From Poseidonibacter ostreae (GTDB lineage: Bacteria > Campylobacterota > Campylobacteria > Campylobacterales > Arcobacteraceae), in contig NZ_WFKJ01000008.1 of assembly GCF_009208075.1 (NCBI RefSeq), forward strand, positions 16,885 to 80,884: a DNA stretch of 64,000 bases. Direction: 5' to 3'. Both the position numbers and the translations under genes were made by a program. Position 1 is the stretch's first letter. The number at the start of each line of letters is the position of its first letter. This document shows positions 53,312 to 62,240 of the stretch, one piece after another. Under the pieces are notes generated by a model that was given only the letters and a program-made list of their open reading frames with translations, was not told where the DNA came from and made no database searches.

Positions 53312-54361
53312 ATGGCTATTTCAAACTCCTATCCAAATTTTCCTAGTGATTGTAAATCTTTATTATCAAAGCATTTAACAAAAGAGATATATGAGGAACT
53401 AAAGAATAAAAAAACTTCTTCTGGTTTTACTTTAGAAGCTGCTATTGCTTCAGGTCTTGAAAACTATGATAGCGGGATAGGTGTTTATGCAGGAGATTTA
53501 GAATCATATGATACTTTTGCAGCTTTATTTGACCCAATTATTGAAGAGTATCATGGCTTTTGTAAAAGTGATTCTCATGTAAGTAACTTAAATGCAAAGG
53601 ATTTAAATGCTCCTAATCCTGATGTTGAAAATAAATATATTGTTTCAACTAGAATTAGAGTAGGTAGAAATATTGCAAATCTTCCTTTAGGACCAGCAAT
53701 TACTAAAGATCAAAGAGATGAGGTAGAAAAACAAGCATCCCAAGCTCTAAACAGCTTAGATGGCAATTTAAAAGGAACATACTATCCTTTAGATGGAATG
53801 AATGAAGAAGTGTCACAAAAGCTAATTGAAGACCACTTTTTATTTAAAGCAGGAGATAGATTTCTTGAAGCTGCTGGTCTAAATAGAAATTGGCCAAAGG
53901 GACGAGGAATTTATCATAATGATGAAAAAACTTTTCTAGTATGGGTTAATGAAGAAGACCAATTAAGAATAATATCTATGCAACAAGGTGGGGATATTAA
54001 AGAGGTATTCCAAAGATTAACAAGTGCCATTTCTAAAATAGAAGAAAAAATCAAATTTTCATACTCTAAGCATCTTGGATATATCACATCTTGTCCTACA
54101 AACCTAGGAACTGCTCTTCGTGCAAGTGTTCATATTAAAGTTCCAAATTTAGCACAAAATTATGCACACTTTGAAGAGATTACAAATAAACACCATTTAC
54201 AAATAAGAGGAATAAATGGAGAACACTCAGAAAGTGTTGGTGGTGTTTATGATATTTCTAATAAAAGAAGACTTGGAGTTACTGAAATACAGTGCGTACA
54301 AGATATGTATGATGGTGTAGTTGAATTAATCAAGGTTGAAAAAGAATTAGCGCTGGGATAG
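53312..54361 (+). CDS. Arginine kinase (phosphagen kinase), full length
   Basis: Reversibly phosphorylates a guanidino compound, by pattern L-arginine, as an energy buffer. The 349-residue product has both domains: N-terminal helical domain with the substrate loop YDSGIGVYAGD near 52-62 and FDPIIEEYHGF, then the catalytic domain with VSTRIRVGRNI near 110-120, catalytic E214 in NEEDQLRII, reactive C261 in SCPTNLGTAL, and the flexible RGINGEHSES loop (E304/E307) and YDISNKRRLG. McsB protein-arginine kinases lack this N-terminal domain, so this is the eukaryote-like phosphagen type. Rare in bacteria, known in a few marine groups including Sulfurovum. Confidence 0.92.
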   Translation: MAISNSYPNFPSDCKSLLSKHLTKEIYEELKNKKTSSGFTLEAAIASGLENYDSGIGVYAGDLESYDTFAALFDPIIEEYHGFCKSDSHVSNLNAKDLNAPNPDVENKYIVSTRIRVGRNIANLPLGPAITKDQRDEVEKQASQALNSLDGNLKGTYYPLDGMNEEVSQKLIEDHFLFKAGDRFLEAAGLNRNWPKGRGIYHNDEKTFLVWVNEEDQLRIISMQQGGDIKEVFQRLTSAISKIEEKIKFSYSKHLGYITSCPTNLGTALRASVHIKVPNLAQNYAHFEEITNKHHLQIRGINGEHSESVGGVYDISNKRRLGVTEIQCVQDMYDGVVELIKVEKELALG

Positions 54362-54976
54362 TGCTAATTTTAAACCTAAACCTACTAATACAAATGAAGT
54401 TAAAATATTCATATATTTTACAATACTAGGCTTTTGCAGAAGTTTTGAGCTTAGCATATTTGCAGCAACTCCAATACTTGAAAAAACAATAACAGTCATA
54501 ATCATAAAAATAATTCCTAAGATAATCATCTGCATTGGTACACTTCCAGCTTGTGTATTTACAAACTGAGGAAGAAAAGCTAAGAAAAAAATAGAAACTT
54601 TTGGATTTAAAATATTCATAATAAATCCTTTTACAAAAAGCTTTTTTAATTCACTACTTGAATTTTGAACTGTTAAATCTAAAGGTTCATTTCTATATTT
54701 AAAAGCTTGATATGCAATATAAAGTAAATAAGCAGCACCTATATATTTTACAATATTAAAAGCAAGTTCAGATGTCTGGAAAATTACAGAAATACCAAGA
54801 GCAGCCGCACTTGTGTGAATTATTAAACCAGAACAAAGTCCTAAAGTTGTTACAATTGCAGCTTTTTTACTCTTTGTCATTCCTTGAGTTAAAACATAAA
54901 TATTATCAGGACCAGGAGCTAAACATAAAAGAAAAGATGCTCCTATAAAAAGTAATAGTTGTGTAGTTTCAATCAT
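54347..54976 (-). CDS. LysE/RhtB-family amino-acid exporter
   Basis: A 209-residue transporter with five to six helices: ASFLLCLAPGPDNIYVLTQG near 13-32 (family signature) and FVKGFIMNILNPKVSIFFLAF. Substrates range from lysine and arginine to homoserine or threonine and cannot be read from the sequence. It converges on the arginine kinase gene with a 15-base overlap. Confidence 0.9.
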   Translation of the reverse strand: MIETTQLLLFIGASFLLCLAPGPDNIYVLTQGMTKSKKAAIVTTLGLCSGLIIHTSAAALGISVIFQTSELAFNIVKYIGAAYLLYIAYQAFKYRNEPLDLTVQNSSSELKKLFVKGFIMNILNPKVSIFFLAFLPQFVNTQAGSVPMQMIILGIIFMIMTVIVFSSIGVAANMLSSKLLQKPSIVKYMNILTSFVLVGLGLKLALSQR

Positions 54977-55080
54977 TTTTTAACCTTGTATATTATGCTT
55001 AATTTATAAAATAAGTATAGCACATTAATCAATAAAATGATTTTAGCAATATCTGGATTGTTTGAGTTTTTTATTTTTGT

Positions 55081-55086
55081 TATAAT
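55081..55086 (+). promoter_or_regulatory. Putative -10 box (TATAAT) for glyA
   Basis: TATAAT after a T-rich stretch (TTTTTTATTTTTG), the form typical of Campylobacterota sigma-80 promoters, 42 bases before the ATG. No riboswitch-like structure is evident in the leader. Confidence 0.55.
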
Positions 55087-55127
55087 TCACACAATTTATA
55101 ATTATCATTAAAAAAGGAACAAAATCT

Positions 55128-56390
55128 ATGAACTATATATCAAACGCAAACCTAAAAGAAGCAGATTCAGAAGTATTTGAAATATGTGAAAATGAGTTAG
55201 AGAGACAAACAGACCATTTAGAAATGATTGCAAGTGAGAACTTTACTTCTCCTGCAGTAATGGAAGCTATGGGTTCTGTTTTTACAAACAAGTATGCAGA
55301 AGGTTATCCTTATAAAAGATATTATGGTGGTTGTGAACAAGCTGATAGAGTTGAGCAATTAGCAATTGATAGAGCTTGTGAAATCTTTGGATGTAACTAT
55401 GCAAATGTTCAACCTCATTCAGGTTCTCAAGCTAATGGTGCAGTTTATGCAGCACTACTAAAAGCTGGTGATAAAATCTTAGGTATGGATTTATCTCATG
55501 GTGGACATTTAACTCATGGTTCTAAACCATCATTTTCTGGTAAAAACTATACTCCATTTTATTATGGTGTTGAACTTGATGGTAGAATCAATTATGATAG
55601 AGTTATGGATATTGCAAAAATAACACAACCAAAAATAATTGTGTGTGGAGCATCTGCATACGCAAGAGAAATTGACTTCTCAAAATTTAGAGAAATTGCT
55701 GATGCAGTTGGTGCTATTTTATTTGCTGATATTGCACATATTGCTGGTTTAGTTGCTGCTGGTGAGCATATGTCTCCATTCCCTTATGCAGATGTAGTTA
55801 CTTCAACTACTCATAAAACATTAAGAGGACCAAGAGGTGGTATTATTTTATCAAATGATGAAGATATTGCTAAAAAATTAAACTCTGCTATTTTCCCAGG
55901 ATTACAAGGTGGACCATTAGTTCATGTAATTGCTGGTAAAGCAGTTGCATTTAAAGAAATACTAAATCCTTCTTGGAAAGATTACGCAAAACAAGTAAAA
56001 GCGAATGCAAAAGTATTAGGAGAAGTTCTAGTATCACGTGGATATGATATTGTATCTGGTGGAACTGATAATCACTTAGTATTAGTATCATTCTTAGATA
56101 AGCAGTTCTCAGGAAAAGATGCAGATGCTGCACTAGGTAATGCTGGAATTACTGTAAATAAAAATACAGTACCAGGGGAAACTAGAAGTCCATTTGTTAC
56201 TTCTGGGGTTAGAATAGGAAGTCCAGCTTTAACTTCACGTGGAATGAAAGAAAAAGAGTTTGAAATCATTGCAAATAAGATGTGTGATGTATTAGATGAT
56301 ATTGAAAATACTGAGCTTCAAGCATCAATCAAGCAAGAGTTAAAAGTTCTTGCTTCTGATTTTGTTATTTACAATCAGTCTACTTACTAA
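55128..56390 (+). CDS. glyA: Serine hydroxymethyltransferase
   Basis: PLP enzyme interconverting serine and glycine with tetrahydrofolate, the main one-carbon source. The 420-residue product contains [13 protein letters not shown] near 32-44, [13 protein letters not shown] near 56-68 and the PLP-lysine motif [14 protein letters not shown] near 226-239. GGAAC precedes the ATG. Single-gene unit with promoter and terminator. Confidence 0.97.
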   Translation: MNYISNANLKEADSEVFEICENELERQTDHLEMIASENFTSPAVMEAMGSVFTNKYAEGYPYKRYYGGCEQADRVEQLAIDRACEIFGCNYANVQPHSGSQANGAVYAALLKAGDKILGMDLSHGGHLTHGSKPSFSGKNYTPFYYGVELDGRINYDRVMDIAKITQPKIIVCGASAYAREIDFSKFREIADAVGAILFADIAHIAGLVAAGEHMSPFPYADVVTSTTHKTLRGPRGGIILSNDEDIAKKLNSAIFPGLQGGPLVHVIAGKAVAFKEILNPSWKDYAKQVKANAKVLGEVLVSRGYDIVSGGTDNHLVLVSFLDKQFSGKDADAALGNAGITVNKNTVPGETRSPFVTSGVRIGSPALTSRGMKEKEFEIIANKMCDVLDDIENTELQASIKQELKVLASDFVIYNQSTY

Positions 56391-56410
56391 TACTTTCTTA
56401 ACAAACTAAA

Positions 56411-56443
56411 AGTTTAAGTGGTATAAAATATCACTTAAACTTG
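56411..56443 (+). terminator. Terminator after glyA
   Basis: Perfect 11-bp stem AAGTTTAAGTG/CACTTAAACTT, 11-base loop that can pair further (TAT/ATA). Confidence 0.7.
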
Positions 56444-56472
56444 CACTTAACTTACAATGCTTAGGAAGTAAC

Positions 56473-57312
56473 ATGGATGATAAACTATTACTTGAAAATG
56501 AAAATTATAAAAAAATAGAAAAAGTAATAAAATACATCGATGAAAACTTCAAAGAGCAACCCTCAATAGATACAATCTCAGAATATATCGGAATGAGTAA
56601 ATTCCACTTAATTAGAGTTTTTAAAGAGTATGTTGGTGTTACTCCAATTCAATTTTTACAATCAGTTACTCTAAACTATGCAAAAGAGCACTTAAAAGAA
56701 TCCAAAAGTATACTTGATAGTTCACTAGATTTAGGACTATCAAGCTCTAGTAGATTACATGATTTATTTGTAAATATTATTGGAGTTACTCCAAAAGAGT
56801 ATAAAGAATCTGGTAAAAATGTAGAGATTACTTATGGATATGGATTTACTCCTTTTGGTGAGGCTTTAATAGCTTTTACAAAAAGAGGTGTTTCATATTT
56901 GGGATTTGTTGATAATAATAAAGAAGCAGTTTTTAAAAGATTTAAAGAGATTTGGGAAAAGGCTACTTTTATTGAAGATGATAAAAAAGCCCAAGATTTC
57001 TTAGATAATATTTTTATAGAAAAGAAGAAATTTGATTTATATGTTAAAGGTACAAACTTTCAGATAAATATTTGGAAAGCTTTATTAAACATACCAAATG
57101 GAACAATTACAACTTATCAAGATATTGCAAATAGTATTAATAAACCAAAAGCCGTACGAGCAGTAGCATCTGCAATTGGTTCAAATCATATAGGATACTT
57201 AGTACCATGTCATAGAGTTTTAGCAAAATCAGGTGCCATGAGTGGTTACCGTTGGGGAATTGAACGAAAGAAAATATTAATAGCATACGAGGCGATTAAA
57301 AACAAGAATTAG
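56473..57312 (+). CDS. Ada-like fusion: AraC-type DNA-binding domain and O6-alkylguanine-DNA alkyltransferase
   Basis: Repairs O6-methylguanine by suicidal transfer to cysteine. The 279-residue product has an N-terminal HTH_AraC domain (IDTISEYIGMSKFHLIRVFKEYVGVTP near 34-60, second helix-turn-helix to about 105), a ribonuclease-like linker domain (GYGFTPFGEALIAF), and the alkyltransferase domain with the acceptor C246 in VPCHRVLAKSGAMSG. The N-terminal zinc-binding phosphotriester domain of E. coli Ada is absent, so it cannot be activated by Ada's classical mechanism. Confidence 0.9.
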   Translation: MDDKLLLENENYKKIEKVIKYIDENFKEQPSIDTISEYIGMSKFHLIRVFKEYVGVTPIQFLQSVTLNYAKEHLKESKSILDSSLDLGLSSSSRLHDLFVNIIGVTPKEYKESGKNVEITYGYGFTPFGEALIAFTKRGVSYLGFVDNNKEAVFKRFKEIWEKATFIEDDKKAQDFLDNIFIEKKKFDLYVKGTNFQINIWKALLNIPNGTITTYQDIANSINKPKAVRAVASAIGSNHIGYLVPCHRVLAKSGAMSGYRWGIERKKILIAYEAIKNKN

Positions 57313-57328
57313 AAAGTTTACCTTGAAG

Positions 57329-57355
57329 TAATACCTCATTAAGATTTAGGTATTA
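57329..57355 (+). terminator. Hairpin after the Ada-like gene
   Basis: Eight perfect pairs (TAATACCT/AGGTATTA) with an 11-base loop, 17 bases past the stop. Confidence 0.5.
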
Positions 57356-57389
57356 TATACATAACTAAATTATTTATCATAGGAAATGA

Positions 57390-58838
57390 ATGAAAAAAAT
57401 CCAATTCAATAACTTTTTTTATCAATATAAAATATTAATAATCATCACATTGCTACTTTTTATAGGATTTTTCACTACCTCTTTTTTCTCTTACAAAATT
57501 GCTACAGATCTTGCAAAAAATGAACTTAAATATAAATCTTTACCCTTAAGTAGTGATAATGTATATTCAGAGATACAAAGAGATATCTTAAAACCAAACC
57601 TAGTTTCTTCACTTATGGCTCAAGATACATTTATGATAAATTGGATGATAGATGGAGAACAAGACATAAAGCAAATTACAACATATCTTTCAACTATTAT
57701 GAATAAATATAATACCTCAAGTAGCTTTTTAGTATCAGATAAAACAAAAAACTATTATTATCCAAAAGGTATTTTAAAAGAAATGTCTCCTAATAATAAA
57801 AGAGATATTTGGTTTTATAGAGTTAAAAATATTGTAGATGAATATGAGAGCAATATTGATATTGATTTAGCTGCAAATGATTCTATTACAATTTTTACAA
57901 ACTATAAAGTAAAAGATTTTAATGGAAATTTTTTAGGAGCAACTGGTGTTGGTTTAAAAACTTCACATGTTAGTAATTTGTTAAAAACTTATAAAGAAAA
58001 ATATAATCATGAAATATACTTAATAAATAAAGATAATAAAATCTTAATTAGTTCAAAAGATAAACAAGATACTTATAGCAAAGATAACTTTATGCATAAA
58101 GTTATAAATACCTTTAATAAAAATGATTTATCTACACAAGAATATTATAAGAATAGTGAGAAATATATATTAAATATCAGATATATAGATGAATTAAACT
58201 TATATTTATGTGTAGAAGCAAAAGAGGGTTATTTTACAAAAGAATTAGAAGAAACATTTTATATAAATATCCTAATCTTTTCTATTATCATTCTTATAAT
58301 CATGGTTTTTATTATTCTATATATAAAACGTCAGCAGGAGATATTAAAAAATATTGCAAAAACAGATAAATTAACCTCTTTACAAAATAGAAATAATTTC
58401 GATTCAATATTTGAAGGACTTTTTAATTCAAAAAGAAAAGATGAAAAAGATTTAACTATTTTAATATTTGATATAGATAATTTCAAAAAAATAAATGATG
58501 AGTTTGGACACCTAGTTGGTGATAAAGTTCTAATTGAAGTAGCAAATATTTTTAAAAGTACCTTTAGAAATTCAGATATTCTTGTAAGATGGGGTGGTGA
58601 TGAATTTGTTGCATTATTGCCAAAAATTAAAGAAGAAAAAGCCTATAGATTAACTAAAAAATTAAGTCAGAATATTAATAATAATGAAACACTCTTTAAT
58701 TTATTAAAGCAAAAAATCACAATAAGTGTAGGTTTGCACTCAAAAAAAGATGAAACTTCAAAAGAAGAATTATTTTCAAAAGCAGACAAAAATTTATATC
58801 AAGCAAAACAAGAAGGTAGAGATAAAATAGTATATTAA
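57390..58838 (+). CDS. Membrane diguanylate cyclase (sensor + GGDEF)
   Basis: Makes cyclic di-GMP. The 482-residue protein has TM1 about 13-36, a periplasmic double-Cache-like sensor (about 40-285, with DLAANDSITIFTNYKVKD), TM2 about 290-312, and a GGDEF domain. The active-site motif GGDEF is intact at 402-406, and RNSD five residues ahead fits the inhibitory I-site RxxD, so it should be active and product-inhibited. No EAL domain. Stands alone between the Ada-like gene and ccoG. Confidence 0.92.
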   Translation: MKKIQFNNFFYQYKILIIITLLLFIGFFTTSFFSYKIATDLAKNELKYKSLPLSSDNVYSEIQRDILKPNLVSSLMAQDTFMINWMIDGEQDIKQITTYLSTIMNKYNTSSSFLVSDKTKNYYYPKGILKEMSPNNKRDIWFYRVKNIVDEYESNIDIDLAANDSITIFTNYKVKDFNGNFLGATGVGLKTSHVSNLLKTYKEKYNHEIYLINKDNKILISSKDKQDTYSKDNFMHKVINTFNKNDLSTQEYYKNSEKYILNIRYIDELNLYLCVEAKEGYFTKELEETFYINILIFSIIILIIMVFIILYIKRQQEILKNIAKTDKLTSLQNRNNFDSIFEGLFNSKRKDEKDLTILIFDIDNFKKINDEFGHLVGDKVLIEVANIFKSTFRNSDILVRWGGDEFVALLPKIKEEKAYRLTKKLSQNINNNETLFNLLKQKITISVGLHSKKDETSKEELFSKADKNLYQAKQEGRDKIVY

Positions 58839-58869
58839 TTTTATATACCACCAAATGAACACTGAAAAA

Positions 58870-58901
58870 ATATAAACTTCTTGAAACAAAGGAGTTTATA
58901 T
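58870..58901 (+). promoter_or_regulatory. Hairpin enclosing the ccoG ribosome-binding site and start codon
   Basis: ATATAAACT at 58870-58878 pairs perfectly with AGTTTATAT at 58893-58901; the loop and right arm contain AAAGGAG and the first two bases of the ATG. It could lower ccoG translation, e.g. with temperature. Confidence 0.35.
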
Positions 58902-60243
58902 GTCTTATACTAAGAAAAGATACTTAGTCTATATCTTTATTACAATATTTACATTTACAATGCCATTTATCACAATTGACAACAATCACATCTTACTTTT
59001 ATCTTTCGATAAATTACAGTTTCATTTTTTTGGTTTTGTTTATAATGTAAATGAGTTATATGTTATGCCATTTTTACTAATGTTTTTATTCATTGGTATT
59101 TTTGCTATGACTACACTTTTTGGTCGAGTTTGGTGTGGGTGGGCTTGTCCTCAAACTATATTTAGAGTTATTTATCGTGATTTAATTGAAAGTACAATCT
59201 TAGATATTAGAAGAATAAAAAATAAACAAAAAGAGCTTGATTATTCTAAGAAATCTATTCACTTAAAAAAATATATTTCTATTTTTCTTTGGCTTATAAT
59301 TACAATTGTAATTTCTACAAATTTTATGTGGTATTTTGTACCTCCCGAAGATTTCTTTCTCTATATTCAAAATCCAAGTGAACATATGTTTATGATAATA
59401 TTTATGTTATCTGTAGCACTATTTTTAGTATATGATATTGTATTTATGAAAGAAAACTTTTGTGTCTATATTTGTCCTTACTCAAGAGTTCAATCTGTTT
59501 TATATGATGATGATACAAAACAGATCGTATATGATACTTCAAGAGGTGGAGATGTTTATGTAAATGCAGAAAAATCTATTTTTAAGATGAAAGAGTGGAA
59601 TTCAAATGAAGAGTGTACTACTTGTGAAGCTTGTGTAAAAATATGTCCTGCAAATATTGATATTAGAAAAGGTTTACAAGTTGAATGTATTAACTGTTTA
59701 GAGTGTGCTGATGCATGTGATATTGTTATGGGAAAACTTGGCAAAAAATCTTTAATAAACTGGGGAAGTACAAATAGTGTTATCAATAAAAAGACTACAA
59801 AACTTTTAACTAAAAGAAATATATCTTATTTTGTTTCACTTATTTTATGTATTATTCTTGCTATTGTTTTTGCATCTAAAAAAGAACCATTTTTACTTAA
59901 TATAAATAAAACTACTAATCTTTATAAAATCAAAGAAGAGCAAAAAGTTACAAATAATTATATTTTAACTTTTCATAATACCCAAGATAAAACATATACT
60001 TTTGATATAAAACTAGAAGATAATGAAAATTTTGCAATTAAAAGATTTAAAGCTTTTAAACTTGAACCAAATAAAAGAGTAAAGAAGATATTTATTGTAG
60101 AGACTAAAAAGAGACTATTTATCTCAAAAACACAAAATTCAGCCTTGAAAATAAAAATAAATTCATTTGCACTCGAAAATGAAAATATTAGTCTTTCAAG
60201 AGAGCTTTCATTTATTTATCCAAGAAGTGATTTAATCAAATGA
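58900..60243 (+). CDS. ccoG: Cytochrome c oxidase accessory protein CcoG (FixG)
   Basis: Membrane ferredoxin-type protein needed for cbb3 oxidase assembly, linked to copper reduction. The 447-residue product has five to six helices, the N-terminal GRVWCGWACPQTIFR motif near 71-85, two ferredoxin motifs CTTCEACVKICPANID near 243-258 and CINCLECADACD near 266-277, and a C-terminal periplasmic Ig-like domain (after the helix about 309-326). The cbb3 structural genes are not in view. It overlaps the convergent kinase gene by 12 bases. Confidence 0.93.
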   Translation: MSYTKKRYLVYIFITIFTFTMPFITIDNNHILLLSFDKLQFHFFGFVYNVNELYVMPFLLMFLFIGIFAMTTLFGRVWCGWACPQTIFRVIYRDLIESTILDIRRIKNKQKELDYSKKSIHLKKYISIFLWLIITIVISTNFMWYFVPPEDFFLYIQNPSEHMFMIIFMLSVALFLVYDIVFMKENFCVYICPYSRVQSVLYDDDTKQIVYDTSRGGDVYVNAEKSIFKMKEWNSNEECTTCEACVKICPANIDIRKGLQVECINCLECADACDIVMGKLGKKSLINWGSTNSVINKKTTKLLTKRNISYFVSLILCIILAIVFASKKEPFLLNINKTTNLYKIKEEQKVTNNYILTFHNTQDKTYTFDIKLEDNENFAIKRFKAFKLEPNKRVKKIFIVETKKRLFISKTQNSALKIKINSFALENENISLSRELSFIYPRSDLIK

Positions 60244-61554
60244 TTTTTCAAAAAAGAGGGTGAATTTTGCTCCCTCTTTTTTATTAACTAGCTCTATTTT
60301 TCCCTCAAAACTCTCTTCAACAATTAATTTAACTAAATAAAGCCCAATTCCAGAACCTTGTTCTTTTGTTGAAAAGTATGGCTCAAATACTTTCTCTTTA
60401 TTTTTCTCTTTTATTCCACCTGCATTATCGCTAATTGAAATTATAACCTCAGCATTAGAAGAAGTTACTTCTATTTTTATATATGGTTTTTCAGTACTTT
60501 TCAAAGCATCATTAGCATTTGAAAGAAGAGCTAATATTACTTGTGATAATTCATTTTTAACCCCATATATTTTTATATCTTCATTTGTATTAAAGATAAA
60601 CTCTAAATCAATATTATTTTTTTTAAAATCAGCACTTAAAATTGTAAGACATGAGTTTATTGCTTCTTGTACAGAAAAATTCTCTTTTTGTTTTGATGGT
60701 GCATAAAAACCTTTGAAATCATCAATTGTTTTTGATAAAAACTCTAACTGCATACTTGCTTGACTTATTTTCTTTTCTAAATATACCTCATCAAGTTTCT
60801 TATTTTCAAAACGTTTTTTAATATTGATTAATATATAAGCTATATTATTTAAAGGTTGTCTAAATTGATGTGTTATATTTCCTATCATCTCACCTGATTT
60901 TGCTAATCTTGATTGTTGTAAAAGCATATCTTCATAAGAATTACTTTGTATTTGCAAACTATTATATTTATATCCAACAGAAAGAGTAAATAAAATAGCC
61001 TCTATAGCAAAAGCTAGTAAAACTAAATCCATATATCCTTTTTGAATATAAAGTGTCTTAAAGTCCATTACAAACAAAATAAAGCACAATAATGACCATC
61101 CAATTACATAAATAACTGTAGGTTTAAATCCTTGCTTTAAATTAAAGACAATTGATATAAATAAAATAGCATAGATAATAGTATAAGGTAAATACTCAAA
61201 TAACATATAGTGATAAAAAGCTGTTAAAAGAACTATATTAAAAAGTAGAGTATTTATTATTAGTTCTTTATAATTAGAGATTTTAGGAAAAAAATTTCCT
61301 TCATAAAAAGATACAGCAAATACTATCGAAAATAAACTTGCACCCAATATTGCTATTTGCTCAACAACAGAACTTATTTCAAACATATTGCTATATGAAA
61401 TAATAAACAGTAAAGAAAAAGATTGCATAAGACAGTAACTTATATAAAATATCTCTTTAGAGTAAATATACCTTATAAATGTATACACTATAGACATAAT
61501 CAATATGCCAAAAGTAATCCCGTAAGCCAAAGTAGTGCTCAAGTCATAGATCAA
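60232..61554 (-). CDS. Sensor histidine kinase with 7TM input region
   Basis: A 440-residue kinase with about seven helices in residues 10-205 and no large periplasmic domain, then an H-box with H229 in GNITHQFRQPLNNI (the THQFRQPL form typical of this phylum) and HATPase (LSNANDALKS, DNAGGI, GSGIGLYLVK). The 7TM region resembles 7TMR-DISM/MASE-like inputs, but no ligand can be inferred. Its start overlaps the regulator gene by 11 bases. The 3' end overlaps ccoG and holds a transcription terminator. Confidence 0.9.
   Translation of the reverse strand: MIYDLSTTLAYGITFGILIMSIVYTFIRYIYSKEIFYISYCLMQSFSLLFIISYSNMFEISSVVEQIAILGASLFSIVFAVSFYEGNFFPKISNYKELIINTLLFNIVLLTAFYHYMLFEYLPYTIIYAILFISIVFNLKQGFKPTVIYVIGWSLLCFILFVMDFKTLYIQKGYMDLVLLAFAIEAILFTLSVGYKYNSLQIQSNSYEDMLLQQSRLAKSGEMIGNITHQFRQPLNNIAYILINIKKRFENKKLDEVYLEKKISQASMQLEFLSKTIDDFKGFYAPSKQKENFSVQEAINSCLTILSADFKKNNIDLEFIFNTNEDIKIYGVKNELSQVILALLSNANDALKSTEKPYIKIEVTSSNAEVIISISDNAGGIKEKNKEKVFEPYFSTKEQGSGIGLYLVKLIVEESFEGKIELVNKKEGAKFTLFFEKSFD
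60250..60282. terminator. Intrinsic terminator embedded in the kinase gene's 3' end
   Basis: Perfect 11-bp stem (AAAAAAGAGGG at 60250-60260 with CCCTCTTTTTT at 60272-60282), 11-base loop; the descending arm is a T-run on both strands. It ends ccoG transcription and lies before the stop of the opposing kinase gene. Confidence 0.8.
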
Positions 61555-62224
61555 TTTTATATCCAGTACCTGAGAGATTTAATATAAGCTCTTTTGGAAT
61601 CTTTGTCTTTATATTTTTAACTAAAGTTTTTAAAGCATCTTTACTCATAGAAGAATCGAACCATACACTATTTTCAATCTCACTATATGTTACATATCTA
61701 TTTTTATTTTTTAAAAGCAATACTAAAAAATCTAACTCTTTAGTCCGTAACTTTATAATTTGACTATTCTTTACTAACGTTAGATTGAACATATCAAAAG
61801 TAGATTCATCATTTAAAGCTATTATATTACTAGTGTCACTTTCTATACTTTCCATACATGACATTAGCGCTTGTTTTAATTCATTCTCTTTTATTGGTTT
61901 AATTAAATACTTCACAAGCTGAAGTTCTATTGCTTTTAATAAGTAGTCTTTATCACTAAAGGCACTAATTACTATAACTTGTGTTTTAGAGTCTGTTTTC
62001 CTTATCCTTTGAACAAACTCTAAACCATTTAATTTCGGCATTTGTATATCTGTAATTATAATATGGGGCTGATGTTTCGCATATAACTTTAAGGCGCTTA
62101 AGGCATCACTTGCTTCATATATATTTTCAAAATAGTTTTCTAAATACTCAACACCATTTTCCCTTGCAATATCATCATCTTCTACGTATAGTATTTTTAT
62201 AGTTTTATTTATACTTTCTAACAT
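61544..62224 (-). CDS. OmpR-type response regulator partner of the 7TM kinase
   Basis: A 226-residue regulator with receiver (YVEDDDIARENG near 13-24; phospho-acceptor D59 in IIITDIQMPKLNG; KPIKE lysine near 110) and a winged-helix domain (LRTKELDFLVLLLKNKNRYVT; TLVKNIKTKIPKEL). The start codon is ATG at 62224. It lies 16 bases after the ADP-ribosylglycohydrolase-like gene. Confidence 0.9.
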   Translation of the reverse strand: MLESINKTIKILYVEDDDIARENGVEYLENYFENIYEASDALSALKLYAKHQPHIIITDIQMPKLNGLEFVQRIRKTDSKTQVIVISAFSDKDYLLKAIELQLVKYLIKPIKENELKQALMSCMESIESDTSNIIALNDESTFDMFNLTLVKNSQIIKLRTKELDFLVLLLKNKNRYVTYSEIENSVWFDSSMSKDALKTLVKNIKTKIPKELILNLSGTGYKIDL

Positions 62225-62240
62225 CTAATATTTGAAATAT

